NCBI RefSeq assembly: GCF_018595685.2
Contig: NZ_CP092334.1
Span: 3,376,001 to 3,440,000 of the forward strand
Length of the DNA: 64,000 nt
Source: Flavihumibacter rivuli
GTDB lineage: Bacteria > Bacteroidota > Bacteroidia > Chitinophagales > Chitinophagaceae
Reading direction: 5' to 3'
Below are positions 52,291 to 63,098 of the stretch, piece by piece (the first letter of the stretch is position 1; every line of letters starts with the position of its first letter). The notes under the pieces were generated by a model. It was not told the DNA's origin, did no database searches, and saw only the letters and a list, made by a program, of their open reading frames with translations. Made by a program: the position numbers and the translations under genes.

Positions 52291-52532
52291 AGGGGATAAT
52301 CCGAGGATTATTATTAGCAATCATTAATGACTGTTGCTATTAGTATAAGGATCACAGTTGTCTGTATAATCGGATGGGCTGTTGAATGCATTAGTTTATT
52401 CGGCTTTTTGCAACGGGGTCCCCTTCGGAAGTCCTCACTGGGGCTCAAAATTCTTGTTCTATCGGGGTTCTGTTCGTGAGATTCCTTTTTGGTAGAAAAT
52501 AAATTGCCCCAGCAATGCATTTCCCGCCCTTC

Positions 52533-54740
<2,208 letters not shown>

Positions 54741-54758
54741 TTAAAGGGTAATAGAATT

Positions 54759-54788
54759 AAAATGCCGGGATGATTTCCCGGCATTTTT
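54759..54788 (+). terminator. Rho-independent terminator after GH97
   Basis: AAAATGCCGGG-ATGATTT-CCCGGCATTTTT, then GTTTT, 19 bp after the GH97 stop. Perfect 11-bp stem. Confidence 0.85.
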
Positions 54789-54992
54789 GTTTTAAGAAAT
54801 TGATAACGCACCTTGCCCGCCGTAGCGCTGCGAAGGAGGGATGGCCATGTAATGACCGCAATGAATGGGTCCCCTTTGCGTTCTCCGCGGTTCTTTGTGG
54901 ACTTTGCGTTACTTCTCTCTCGAATTGGAAATACCCCCAATCCTACCTAGATTTATACAACGATTCTATTCCTTAACCTATCCTTCCCACTC

Positions 54993-56042
54993 ATGAACCT
55001 ATCCTCCATTTCCGCTGCCAGCAAAGGGCGATCCCTGTTCTTCCGCATTGGCATTATCCTTGTCCTGCTGATCCTTGCCGTCTTCCTTTCCTTCCAGTTA
55101 AGTCCATGGCCTTCGGCTATGCTTATTCGTTATGCCTTCAACAAAGGTGGCATCAAAATGAACAAGGAGCTGGAAAAGCATGTGCCTCCGGGTGTTACTG
55201 CGGTAATGGACCTGCACTATGATCCGGCAGATAAGGATGCCCTACTCGATCTCTATTACCCTTCTTCCCTGAAGGACCCCGGCAAGCAGGTTCCCCTTAT
55301 TGTATGGTTTCACGGAGGTGGGCTGATCTCGGGTGACAAAGGACAGGTAGGAAATTACTGCAGGATACTGGCCTCCAAAGGTTACGCCGTAGCCTCCGTT
55401 GATTACACCATTGCGCCGGAGGGCAAATTCCCAACACCCATCCGCCAGGGCAACCAGGCATTGGGCTATTTAAAGGCCAATGCCAACAAATACCCCATCA
55501 ATGCTTCGAAGATCTTCCTGGCAGGCGATTCGGGCGGCTCCATGATCGCGGCACAAGTGGCGAACCTGATCAGTGACAGCGGCTATGCTGACACCCTGGG
55601 TATCCGCCCCTCCATTGACCGGTCCCTGTTAGCTGGTATGCTATTGTATTGCGGTATCTATGACATCAGCCACCTGAACTTTTCAGGTAATTTTGGTGAC
55701 TTCCTGCGAACGGTGTTGTGGTCTTATGGTGGCCGCAAGGATTTCAGGAATCATCCCACCCTGCATACGGCATCTGTACTGAACTATGTCACTGCAGGCT
55801 TCCCACCCAGTTTTATCTCTGCGGGTAATGAAGATCCCTTATTGTCCCAGTCGCTTGGGCTGGCCAGGAAACTGGCCGCGTTGCAAGTGCAAGTGGACAC
55901 AGTGTTTTACCCATCCAGTTTTCAGCCGGGCTTGCCCCATGAATACCAGTTTAACCTGGATATCGCTCCCGGTCGGCAAGTTCTGGATCGCTCCCTAATT
56001 TTCATGAAGGATATTTTAAGTGAGGAGGGAAGAGGCAACTGA
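54993..56042 (+). CDS. Alpha/beta hydrolase, HSL/esterase-lipase type
   Basis: A 349-residue protein. An N-terminal membrane anchor is visible (IGIILVLLILAVFLSFQL). The oxyanion motif is VWFHGGGLISGDKG; the nucleophile Ser is in FLAGDSGGSMIAA; the acid is in ISAGNEDPLL; the His is near PGLPHEYQFNL. HGGG plus GDSGG marks the hormone-sensitive-lipase group. It hydrolyses short-chain esters, probably on the outer face of the inner membrane or in the periplasm. The gene appears to stand alone, after a GCGTTACTTC-type repeat at 54.9 kb. Confidence 0.88.
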   Translation: MNLSSISAASKGRSLFFRIGIILVLLILAVFLSFQLSPWPSAMLIRYAFNKGGIKMNKELEKHVPPGVTAVMDLHYDPADKDALLDLYYPSSLKDPGKQVPLIVWFHGGGLISGDKGQVGNYCRILASKGYAVASVDYTIAPEGKFPTPIRQGNQALGYLKANANKYPINASKIFLAGDSGGSMIAAQVANLISDSGYADTLGIRPSIDRSLLAGMLLYCGIYDISHLNFSGNFGDFLRTVLWSYGGRKDFRNHPTLHTASVLNYVTAGFPPSFISAGNEDPLLSQSLGLARKLAALQVQVDTVFYPSSFQPGLPHEYQFNLDIAPGRQVLDRSLIFMKDILSEEGRGN

Positions 56043-56277
56043 TTCCTGTAAGATGCAGCCTGGTTTTAGACGGTGTGGAATTAAGGTGTTATTAGCCGCA
56101 AATAGTAGTTCTTTCTTTTGTGAAGGGTCAGATTGTAAGTTACTCCATTGAGGATTCGTTTGGAATTAGGTGTTATCCAGGAAATCAATTAGCATTGGAT
56201 GTCTGTATGATAGATAGCAATGAATTCTTAAGTTAGCAAAATATAATGCCTGAGTTGTGGATCTGTTTTCTGTAAGA

Positions 56278-56559
56278 ATGCATTTTTTTTTGGAGACAAG
56301 AATTACCGATTTTCCAGTAAACAACAATGTGGAACAATTGATTTATGATATTGTTTTTGGGACGCTAGGTAGGATCTACCTCTTTCTGGTTATTCGGTCT
56401 CCGAAGGAACGGAAGAATCGGTTGCTGACTGAGTATGATAATGATTATGTAAATGTTGGATCAACACTCTTGGCTAAGAGTACTGCGCTCCTTCTATTTA
56501 TAGGATTATTTTTTGGACTAGTTGCTGCGGTTGTCCAGGGCGTGAAATCTTTGCTTTAG
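56278..56559 (+). CDS. Small membrane protein, unknown
   Basis: 93 residues from ATG 56278 (MHFFLETRITDFPVNNNVEQ); a GTG 21 bp upstream is the alternative. A first amphipathic or membrane segment (DIVFGTLGRIYLFLVI), a basic loop (RSPKERKNRLLTEYDND) and a strong C-terminal helix (TALLLFIGLFFGLVAAVVQG). There is no signal peptide. I do not recognise the family. No repeats or other genes lie in the gaps 56043-56277 and 56560-56787. Confidence 0.5.
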   Translation: MHFFLETRITDFPVNNNVEQLIYDIVFGTLGRIYLFLVIRSPKERKNRLLTEYDNDYVNVGSTLLAKSTALLLFIGLFFGLVAAVVQGVKSLL

Positions 56560-56787
56560 ATCACAAATGCTGCCAACATGAGGCCTGACTAAATCCAGGT
56601 CCGCCAGGTTTGTGTTAATTCAACGGCTGGCGTAAGTGGACTGTAAGGACAAGATTGTTAATTTAGCCAGATTGGCACCTGCCAGGCCATGACTGTGTCC
56701 AACCCGGTACGATTGCCGATATTCATCTAATACGATACTTCAATAACCTGCAGATAAAGTTATCTTAGCATTTAAAGGTATAGCTGC

Positions 56788-57573
56788 ATGTTCCCCTCCA
56801 TTTACCTAAACCCATTTAATATGCTGATGGTCGCCAGGGGCGGCGCATATGCGGAACACCGGCATATAGGCATCCAACTTACCTTGACATTGGAGGACCA
56901 TCCCTTTGAGTTGTGGACCCCAAAAGATGGCTGGCGGGAAACAAAAGCGGTATTGATCAATTCCAATATACCCCATAGCCTGCGTAAGCTGGACGGCTGG
57001 CATGTGATCTGTAGCATGGTGCCTGGGCTCTTGCAAGGCAAGGAATTGAAAGAAAAAGTGCTAAAAGGTTCTCCGGTTTGCTACCTGGATATCGGGCGAT
57101 TTGATGCACACCTGGATAAACTGTTATCGCTCAGGGAAAGCCAATTCCAAACCGAAGGAGAATTTTTAGATTGTGTCCAGCAAGTGTTTAACGGTTGCCT
57201 TGACCATCCCTGGTTCAGGAAGCCTTTGGATGAAAGGGTCGCCAGGGTCGTGGAACAGATCAATAGCCGGGTTTCGTGCAATTTCTCTGCGGCTGAGTTG
57301 GCTGCATCTGTACACCTCTCAGAAGACCGCTTCCTTCACCTCTTCAAGGAGCAGATGGGCACTCCCTTGCGTGCCTATATCCAATCCCAGCGCCTGGGAT
57401 TTGCCTTTAGTCTTATCCTCAACGGCATGTCTTCCAAGGAAGCAGCTTATGAAGCGGGCTTTAGTGACCCTGCCCATTTCAGCCGGACCTTCAGCCAACT
57501 GACGGGCGGCACCCCTTCCTACTTCTCCGCTTTAAAACAGGTGATGAGGATGACCTGTTTTGTGAATGGCTGA
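56788..57573 (+). CDS. AraC-family transcriptional regulator
   Basis: A 261-residue protein. The N-terminal cupin-like sensing domain is visible (GGAYAEHRHIGIQLTLTLED; LINSNIPHSLRKLDGWHVIC). The C-terminal AraC double helix-turn-helix covers about 165-255: AAELAASVHLSEDRFLHLFK and SSKEAAYEAGFSDPAHFSRT then FSQLTGGTPSYF. It faces the outer-membrane receptor gene, which is convergent, so its target is not obvious from position. Confidence 0.9.
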   Translation: MFPSIYLNPFNMLMVARGGAYAEHRHIGIQLTLTLEDHPFELWTPKDGWRETKAVLINSNIPHSLRKLDGWHVICSMVPGLLQGKELKEKVLKGSPVCYLDIGRFDAHLDKLLSLRESQFQTEGEFLDCVQQVFNGCLDHPWFRKPLDERVARVVEQINSRVSCNFSAAELAASVHLSEDRFLHLFKEQMGTPLRAYIQSQRLGFAFSLILNGMSSKEAAYEAGFSDPAHFSRTFSQLTGGTPSYFSALKQVMRMTCFVNG

Positions 57574-57607
57574 CCTGATCTTGCCAGGTAAGCATCCGGC
57601 AATAAAA

Positions 57608-57634
57608 AAGCATACAGGACAGGCCTGTATGCTT
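57608..57634 (-). terminator. Terminator of the outer-membrane receptor gene
   Basis: AAGCATACAGG-ACAGG-CCTGTATGCTT, a perfect 11-bp stem, preceded on the plus strand by AATAAAA (so followed by a T-run on the minus strand). It lies 24 bp beyond the receptor's stop, between the two convergent genes. Confidence 0.8.
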
Positions 57635-57657
57635 AGGGGCTTCACCTGCATAGGATA

Positions 57658-60102
57658 TTAATGCACTAGTCCGCCGGAGCCTTGCGCCCTTTGGTTTTCT
57701 TCTTCTGTCCCGGTTTTCCGGGAAGGACCCTGTTTTACATTGCCCTTGCCAATGCGATAGGTGAAGTTCAGTTTGAACTGCCTGCTTTCCTGTTGCCCTT
57801 TGGCCCAAACCTGCTGGCCGGAGAAATTGCTGTTGGCCTCCCATTTCAGGCTATGGAAAAGATCGGTTACACTGGCTTTCAAAGTTCCCCTTCCCTTGAG
57901 CACCGGTTTCTGGATACCGGCATCTACGCTCCAGATGGATTTGGTCTTCAGGCTGCCCTGCCAAATGGAAGGGGAGGAATAGAACCCACTCAATTCTACG
58001 GTCCATCCCTTCTTCAGCCTCAGGCTATTCTGGGCGAAGAGGTTCACTGCCCAGGCATCAAGATCGATCTGCCTTCCTTCGCCAAAATTGGCTTCATAGC
58101 GTGTATAATAGCTATTGGCATTCACAAACAGGGAGTAGTTCTTATACTGGAAGGGAACACTGATATTCAGGTTGACCATATCCTGGTTGGCCAGGTTGCG
58201 GTGCACCAGTAAGCCTTTATTGCCCGATGCGGTGTCCACCAATTGACCAAAAACATCCTTGATACGGGTATAGCTCAAAGTAGTATTGATGCGTTGCTTA
58301 TAGGTGTGGGTGAGGCTGATGGATTGGCTATACTGCGGGCGCAATTCAGTACTTCCCTTATGGTAAGTGTATTCGGTTATACGGTATTCAAATGGATTGA
58401 GGTTCTGGTAAGCAGGCCTGTCGATCCTCTTTGCATAAGAAAGGGTGAACTGGTTGTTTGCAATAGCCTTATAGGTAAGGGAAAGATTGGGGAACAGGTC
58501 AATATAATCACGTTTGAAACTTGTTTCCTTCTCGTTGATCCCCTGGCCATGCTGTTCGTAGCTGGTCAGGATTCCTTTCACTACTGTCTGTTCCATGCGA
58601 AGGCCGGCCTGGATGGCCAGGGTTTTATACTGTCGGTTGTAGTTCAGGTAGGCAGCATTGACATTTTCCTTATACCCGAAGCGGTTGCTATGCTTCCAAT
58701 CCTGCGTCAGGCGTCCGTTCTGTTCATCGAATTGGTCAAAGGTGTTGTTGGTGACAACATAGCCAACCTTGCCGCCAAAACCCAGTTGGCCTTTGCCAAG
58801 TTTGGTGTTATAATCGGCCTTGAAAGCATAGATATTGATATCGGACGGGCTGTTGATGATATAGTTCCTGGCATATAACGGCTGCTTGCCTGCTGAATCG
58901 AAAAAGAGGTTAGGCTGCCATTGGTCCTGGTCGATGGAGTAATATCCATGATCCGCCTGTAAGGTCAGGCTCCTGCCGGCACTATCCCGGAATGCATAGC
59001 TCAGGTTGGAATTAATGGTTGTGTTGCGCTGGCGATTGAAATTACCTGCTGCCAGCAAGGTAGCCGTGTTGCCGGATGGCCAGTGCGATATGGGGGTAAG
59101 GCTGTAGGTTTCACTTCGGGGTCCGGAGAAGTTCCCGTTCATCATGAACCCGATGCTGTGGCGGCTATTGAAGTTATAGTCCAGCCCGGTGTTGAAGGCG
59201 TGGGTGTTCTTTTTGGCCAGCACCTTAGTTTGTTGGTCATACAAACTGTCCTTCAGCAGTCGCGTGATACGGAAGTCGCTTTCCGTATAGCCATTGGCGT
59301 TACTGTAGTTTCCGTAGAGGTTAACGCGATCCTTTTTATAATACAGGGAGAGTCCGCTTTCCGTCCTGCCATGCTTGCTGGCGCTCAAGCCGGTGAATAC
59401 GCTTCCTGAGAATCCTGCTTTCTTGTTCTTTTTCATCCGGATATTGATCACGCCTCCGGTACCGGCAGCTTCCAGGCTGGATGGCGGGTTTTGGATGATC
59501 TCGATGGCTTCAATTTGTGCAGCCGGGATGCTCTTCAGGTAGGCACTGAGTTGTTGCGCGCTGAGTGGTGTCGGCTTGTTGTCGATCATCACCTGTACAC
59601 CATTCTTGCCATAAAGGCTGATCTGGTCATCCTTGTCAACAGTGATGCCCGGTGATTTGCGGAACAGTTCCAGGGCATCGCTTCCGATGGCAGTCGCACT
59701 TTGTTCGATATTGAGGATGGTTTTGTTTGGCCTTACTTCTACCATTTGCTTTTTTGCGGTGACGGTTACGCCTTCCATCTGTTTTTGTGCAGGATCCAGG
59801 CGGAAACCCGGCAGGGAAATGGTATTGCCTTCATAGCGGAAAGGCCTTGAATAAGCAGGCTCATGCCCCACATAGCTGATGGAGAGGAACAAACTGTCGG
59901 GGCCTGATGGTGTAAAACTAAAGGCACCAGACTTTGTGAGTTCGATCTTGAGCACACTGCTGTCTTTAGCGCGGTGTAAGGAAACAGAAGCGTTCTCGGC
60001 AGGTTTGCCCTGGGCATCAGTAACGATGCCATTGATCTGTTGGGCCTGGGCGAGAGCCGATAGTGCTAAGGCAGATGAAAGGAGGAGCGTTATTTTTTTC
60101 AT
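57658..60102 (-). CDS. TonB-dependent receptor-like outer-membrane beta-barrel
   Basis: An 814-residue protein. Signal peptide LSSALALSALAQAQQ. The CarboxypepD_reg-like domain covers about 22-105 (INGIVTDAQGKPAENASVSL). The plug-like region has KKQMVEVRPNKTILNIEQSA, ALELFRKSPGITVDKDDQIS and IEIIQNPPSSLEAAGTGGVI then NIRMKK. The outer-membrane beta-barrel (OMP_b-brl_3 type) follows. This class takes up siderophores, metals or peptides, or acts as an outer-membrane assembly factor. The Cys-rich peptide and GNAT genes lie directly upstream on the same strand (108-bp gap), suggesting a shared job. A terminator follows at 57608. Confidence 0.9.
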   Translation of the reverse strand: MKKITLLLSSALALSALAQAQQINGIVTDAQGKPAENASVSLHRAKDSSVLKIELTKSGAFSFTPSGPDSLFLSISYVGHEPAYSRPFRYEGNTISLPGFRLDPAQKQMEGVTVTAKKQMVEVRPNKTILNIEQSATAIGSDALELFRKSPGITVDKDDQISLYGKNGVQVMIDNKPTPLSAQQLSAYLKSIPAAQIEAIEIIQNPPSSLEAAGTGGVINIRMKKNKKAGFSGSVFTGLSASKHGRTESGLSLYYKKDRVNLYGNYSNANGYTESDFRITRLLKDSLYDQQTKVLAKKNTHAFNTGLDYNFNSRHSIGFMMNGNFSGPRSETYSLTPISHWPSGNTATLLAAGNFNRQRNTTINSNLSYAFRDSAGRSLTLQADHGYYSIDQDQWQPNLFFDSAGKQPLYARNYIINSPSDINIYAFKADYNTKLGKGQLGFGGKVGYVVTNNTFDQFDEQNGRLTQDWKHSNRFGYKENVNAAYLNYNRQYKTLAIQAGLRMEQTVVKGILTSYEQHGQGINEKETSFKRDYIDLFPNLSLTYKAIANNQFTLSYAKRIDRPAYQNLNPFEYRITEYTYHKGSTELRPQYSQSISLTHTYKQRINTTLSYTRIKDVFGQLVDTASGNKGLLVHRNLANQDMVNLNISVPFQYKNYSLFVNANSYYTRYEANFGEGRQIDLDAWAVNLFAQNSLRLKKGWTVELSGFYSSPSIWQGSLKTKSIWSVDAGIQKPVLKGRGTLKASVTDLFHSLKWEANSNFSGQQVWAKGQQESRQFKLNFTYRIGKGNVKQGPSRKTGTEEENQRAQGSGGLVH

Positions 60103-60210
60103 TATAGATAATTTTTAGCGGTTAGTGGAAATCTGTTATTGGTTGTTCAGGACAAAGGGGTTCCACGCGATGGATGCCATCGCAATACAGGGAATCAAAA
60201 AGGTGGTGGA

Positions 60211-60879
60211 TTATACTACGGGCTGCAGGATAGTAGCGCCATTACACGACTGGCCCTTTTCTGTACAGCAGCATTCTCCCGTTCTGTTTTTCACGTAAGG
60301 GCTACTGCATTGCCAGCAGGAAGCGGCATCCGCTGCGGATCGGTAGATGCCCATCTGGTAAAGCGAGGGTAAGAGATGCAGGTTGGCCTCATTTTCCCGA
60401 ATGACCACCCTGCCCATTTTGTTACGGTAAAGCGTTCCGGCAAACTGGAATCCTGCTTTGGTAATTCCCCTGAGGGAAGCGTTGTTTTCCGGGGCATGGG
60501 CTATCCAGAAGCGATGGGCCTTCGGGGCCTCACTCCAAAGGATATATTGCAGCAAGGCCGGATAGATGCCCTTTCCCCTGAAAGGGGCCAGTGTCCGGAA
60601 ATTCCAGAGGTACCGCTCCCTTTGCGGCAAGCGGAAAGAATGGTTGAGTTCCCCGATAGTCGCCTGGGTGGTTGCCATCCAGCCAAATGCAGCAGGTTGG
60701 TATTGATAATAGGCAAGGAATGCCTTATGCCCTGTATCCATCCGCAGTTGGATATTCTCCTGGCTCAATCCACTGATGCTGCTGAGGATCTTTATATCCT
60801 GGCAGGTTTCCAGGTATACCTCACCTGGTGTATCCAGCAGGGTAAGGTTGGAAGTGGTGGAAAATGTATACAGTGACAT
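60211..60879 (-). CDS. GNAT acetyltransferase with cysteine-rich C-terminal tail
   Basis: A 222-residue protein. The GNAT core: LWNFRTLAPFRGKGIYPALL is motif A (RGKGIYPAL) and IAHAPENNASLRGITKAGFQ is motif B. The last about 40 residues carry seven cysteines in SCWQCSSPYVKNRTGECCCT and GQSCN, unusual for a GNAT and probably a metal-binding module. It lies 69 bp downstream of a gene for a 39-residue peptide with 12 cysteines (60949-61068). Together they suggest metal handling or acetylation of a Cys-rich peptide; the substrate is unknown. Confidence 0.8.
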   Translation of the reverse strand: MSLYTFSTTSNLTLLDTPGEVYLETCQDIKILSSISGLSQENIQLRMDTGHKAFLAYYQYQPAAFGWMATTQATIGELNHSFRLPQRERYLWNFRTLAPFRGKGIYPALLQYILWSEAPKAHRFWIAHAPENNASLRGITKAGFQFAGTLYRNKMGRVVIRENEANLHLLPSLYQMGIYRSAADAASCWQCSSPYVKNRTGECCCTEKGQSCNGATILQPVV

Positions 60880-60921
60880 AAGGAAGTGTTTTTAAGATTT
60901 GAAAGGATTTTGGTAATGGAA

Positions 60922-60941
60922 GGGAGAGGCTTTCCTCTCCC
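60922..60941. other. Intercistronic hairpin after the Cys-rich peptide gene
   Basis: GGGAGAGG-CTTT-CCTCTCCC, perfect 8-bp stem, 8 bp beyond the peptide's stop on the minus strand. The T-run is on the plus strand, so it is not a typical minus-strand terminator; it could stabilise the peptide's mRNA or reduce read-through into the GNAT gene. Confidence 0.5.
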
Positions 60942-60948
60942 TTTTACA

Positions 60949-61068
60949 TTATGCGCAGCAGGAGCAGCCACAAGTACAGGCAGCACCAGGACAAGCATCG
61001 CCACACTGGCAGATGGTACAAGAACAGTTGTTGTTTGCGCAATGGCATTGTTTGATTGTTGTTTCCAT
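60949..61068 (-). CDS. Cysteine-rich 39-residue peptide (metallothionein-like)
   Basis: Start ATG 61066-61068, stop TAA 60949-60951. The peptide begins METTIKQCHCANNNCSCTIC and ends QCGDACPGAACTCGCSCCA: 12 Cys and one His in 39 residues, arranged as CxC and CxxC pairs. That density and spacing are typical of metallothioneins, although I do not recognise a named family; a modified-peptide precursor is the alternative. It is followed by a hairpin and by the GNAT gene with a Cys-rich tail. An AraC regulator with an HMA-like CxxC domain lies divergently 540 bp away. The gene is short enough to be missed by ordinary annotation. Confidence 0.7.
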   Translation of the reverse strand: METTIKQCHCANNNCSCTICQCGDACPGAACTCGCSCCA

Positions 61069-61355
61069 TTTGATTTGTTTTTGTTTTGAATTGATGATGC
61101 AAAGCTAGCACCAGTGCAGGCCCTCACCTGTATACGATGGAGGGGTGTTTTTATATCATTCGGGGATTATAGCTACCACTATTACTATTATTATGTGGCA
61201 GGACATAAGTGACTAATTCGCTGGAGTAACGGAACGAACGATCGTTATTGTTCCAGGCAAGAATAGCAGGTTTATACAAGTCCGTAGCCGGAATATTCAA
61301 TCCTTTGGCCAGGCCCTTTGGTTACTTTGTACCTGAACAATCAAAACCTTTTTCC

Positions 61356-61538
61356 ATGAAACAATTAATGATCACCACCATGAATTGGTCAAGAAACACA
61401 GTAGTTAGTAAAAAGCTTTTTAGCAGCAACGGCAGCTGGAAGTTGGTGTCCTTTGAGTTCAGGCTCCTGGGGATACTGATGCTGCTTATGCTGGTTAAGC
61501 TGGCTGTAGTTATGCATATCGTTATGAAAATGCTGTGA
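61356..61538 (+). CDS. Small membrane peptide, unknown
   Basis: 60 residues from ATG 61356 (MKQLMITTMNWSRNTVVSKK). A basic, soluble N-terminal part is followed by one strong C-terminal helix (LLGILMLLMLVKLAVVMHIV). The frame is open 36 codons upstream, but that part has no pattern, and the upstream ATG at 61248 is less likely. It is located before the HMA-AraC gene on the same strand (71-bp gap). The role is unknown; the neighbourhood suggests a link with metal stress. Confidence 0.5.
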   Translation: MKQLMITTMNWSRNTVVSKKLFSSNGSWKLVSFEFRLLGILMLLMLVKLAVVMHIVMKML

Positions 61539-61609
61539 TAACCAGGTGCTGGTCCTGATGCCCAATTATTGTCATGCGTTGACTTTTATAAAACCTTCAA
61601 ACTAATCTA

Positions 61610-62215
61610 ATGGAAGCTGTTCAAACGATCCTGGTAAGGAATATGGTCTGTAACCGTTGTGTAATAACCGTAAAAGATATCCTCGGGACATTAGGTATCA
61701 ACTATGCTAATGTATCGCTGGGAAAGATCCTCTTGCGTGACCGCATTCCCGGGGAAGCTCATCATCGCTTGCAAACTGCCTTGCAGGAAGTCGGGTTGGA
61801 GATCATTGAAGGACGGACCAGGGCTATTGTTGAGCAAGTGAAACAGGCATTGGCGGAATACCTCGAGCTGGGTATTGACAACCAGCAATACAAGTTGTCT
61901 GCGTTTGTAGCCTCAAGGGTCCATTATGAATTCAGTTATGTGAGCGACCTGTTCTCTTCCATAGAAGGGGTGTCTGTGGAGCGTTACTTTATCCTGCAAC
62001 GCATTGAAAAGGTAAAGGAACTGCTCGCCTACGATGAGTTGACCATTAGTGAGATCTCTTATAGAACCGGCTTCAGCAGTATCCATCATTTGTCTGCGCA
62101 GTTCAGGAAAGTGACTGGCATGACACCATCCCAGTTCAAGCAGACAGGAAACCTGGAACGTCTGCCTATTGACATGCTCCATTACAGCGGGGAGTCAATG
62201 GCAGTTGGCGCATAA
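61610..62215 (+). CDS. AraC-family regulator with N-terminal HMA-like metal-binding domain
   Basis: A 201-residue protein. The N-terminus VQTILVRNMVCNRCVITVKD keeps the heavy-metal-associated CxxC pair (Cys14, Cys17) and the beta-alpha-beta pattern to about residue 70. The AraC helix-turn-helix region covers about 100-190 (YVSDLFSSIEGVSVERYFIL; LTISEISYRTGFSSIHHLSA then QFRKVTGMTPSQF). This fusion is common in Bacteroidota next to metal-efflux genes and is thought to sense copper or related metals; that function is from family context. It is followed by a shorter paralogue at 62240. Confidence 0.88.
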   Translation: MEAVQTILVRNMVCNRCVITVKDILGTLGINYANVSLGKILLRDRIPGEAHHRLQTALQEVGLEIIEGRTRAIVEQVKQALAEYLELGIDNQQYKLSAFVASRVHYEFSYVSDLFSSIEGVSVERYFILQRIEKVKELLAYDELTISEISYRTGFSSIHHLSAQFRKVTGMTPSQFKQTGNLERLPIDMLHYSGESMAVGA

Positions 62216-62239
62216 TAGTCTAATGTAAAAACAGTATTC

Positions 62240-62647
62240 ATGCTTACAACTATAGATCCTAAAGCAGCAGCCCTAGCCGTTGGTCCAAATGGCCTTGAAG
62301 AAACGGGCATCTTATTTCGCGTTACCTCAATGCTGGAAGAATGGTACAACAGTCATGGGCAACCTGCAGGAGGACTGAAGCGTTTTTTAGAAGGGCGATT
62401 GGGTTTGTCCTATGAAATGATCAGTCATTTGCTGATCGTTGAGGAATTGAAGACCCTTGAGCAGGTGGATATGGAATACAGGATAAACCTTGCCAAGGAA
62501 TGGCTGGTGTATGGTTGTTTCCCTCCCGAAGAGATTGCCAGTCGCTTACAGTTCAGGGACCTGAAAGAAATGGAATCCCGTTTTCGTTTACTCACGGGCC
62601 TTGAGGTAAGGTATTTCCTTCTCCTTGGTGAGAAGCGAAAGCATTGA
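62240..62647 (+). CDS. Shortened paralogue of the HMA-AraC regulator
   Basis: A 135-residue protein. It aligns by pattern with the second half of the preceding protein: ISHLLIVEELKTLEQVDMEY, RINLAKEWLVYGCFPPEEIA and SRLQFRDLKEMESRFRLLTG then LEVRYFLLLGEKRKH correspond to the AraC helix-turn-helix. The HMA-like CxxC domain is absent. It lies 24 bp downstream, probably in the same transcript. Many AraC consensus residues are replaced, so it may not bind DNA and could act by dimerising with its neighbour. Confidence 0.6.
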   Translation: MLTTIDPKAAALAVGPNGLEETGILFRVTSMLEEWYNSHGQPAGGLKRFLEGRLGLSYEMISHLLIVEELKTLEQVDMEYRINLAKEWLVYGCFPPEEIASRLQFRDLKEMESRFRLLTGLEVRYFLLLGEKRKH

Positions 62648-62714
62648 TCATCTCACGCAATTCATTAGTCCTCATCATCTTCATCGGGACCTTCAGTTTT
62701 TCATCCTTTTTCAC

Positions 62715-63057
62715 CTCAGCAGGTTCTCCCGCAGGGGACCCTGATGAATAGTAGGGTGAAAATTCATCGTGGACTCTTGAAGCGTACCAATATGGGGTGA
62801 AAAGAAAGTCGTCTTTGTGTTCCTTCGTGGCTTCGAGTCTTTGTGGCCAGAATTCCGATGATTCTTTCACCTCAGCAGGGTCTCCCGCAGGGGACCCTGA
62901 TGAATAGTAGGGTGAAAATTCATCGTGGACTCTTGAAGCGTACCAATTTGGGGTGAAAAGAAAGTCGTCTTTGTGTTCCTTCGTGGCTTCGAGTCTTTGT
63001 GGCCAGAATTCCGATGATTCTTTCACCTCAGCAGGGTCTCCCGCAGGGGACCCTGAT
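62715..63057. repeat. Tandem 156-bp repeats with palindromes
   Basis: Two nearly identical 156-bp units (starting CTCAGCAGG at 62715 and 62871) and a partial third at 63026. Each holds a palindrome (GGTCTCCCGCAGGGGACC), GAATAGTAGGGTGAAAATTC and a CTTCGTGGCTTCGAGTCTTT motif. 156 is divisible by three, so one frame reads as a spurious 52-residue repeat protein. Confidence 0.9.
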
Positions 63058-63098
63058 GGTGATTAGTTATTGGGTATAAAGTCACATCAATAACGTGA

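Noticed and set aside
62592..63026. Apparent 144-residue protein with 52-residue repeats (SSEFWPQRLEATKEHKDD...)
   Set aside because: It is the in-frame translation of the 156-bp tandem palindrome unit; the sequence is explained by the DNA repeat and has no gene context.
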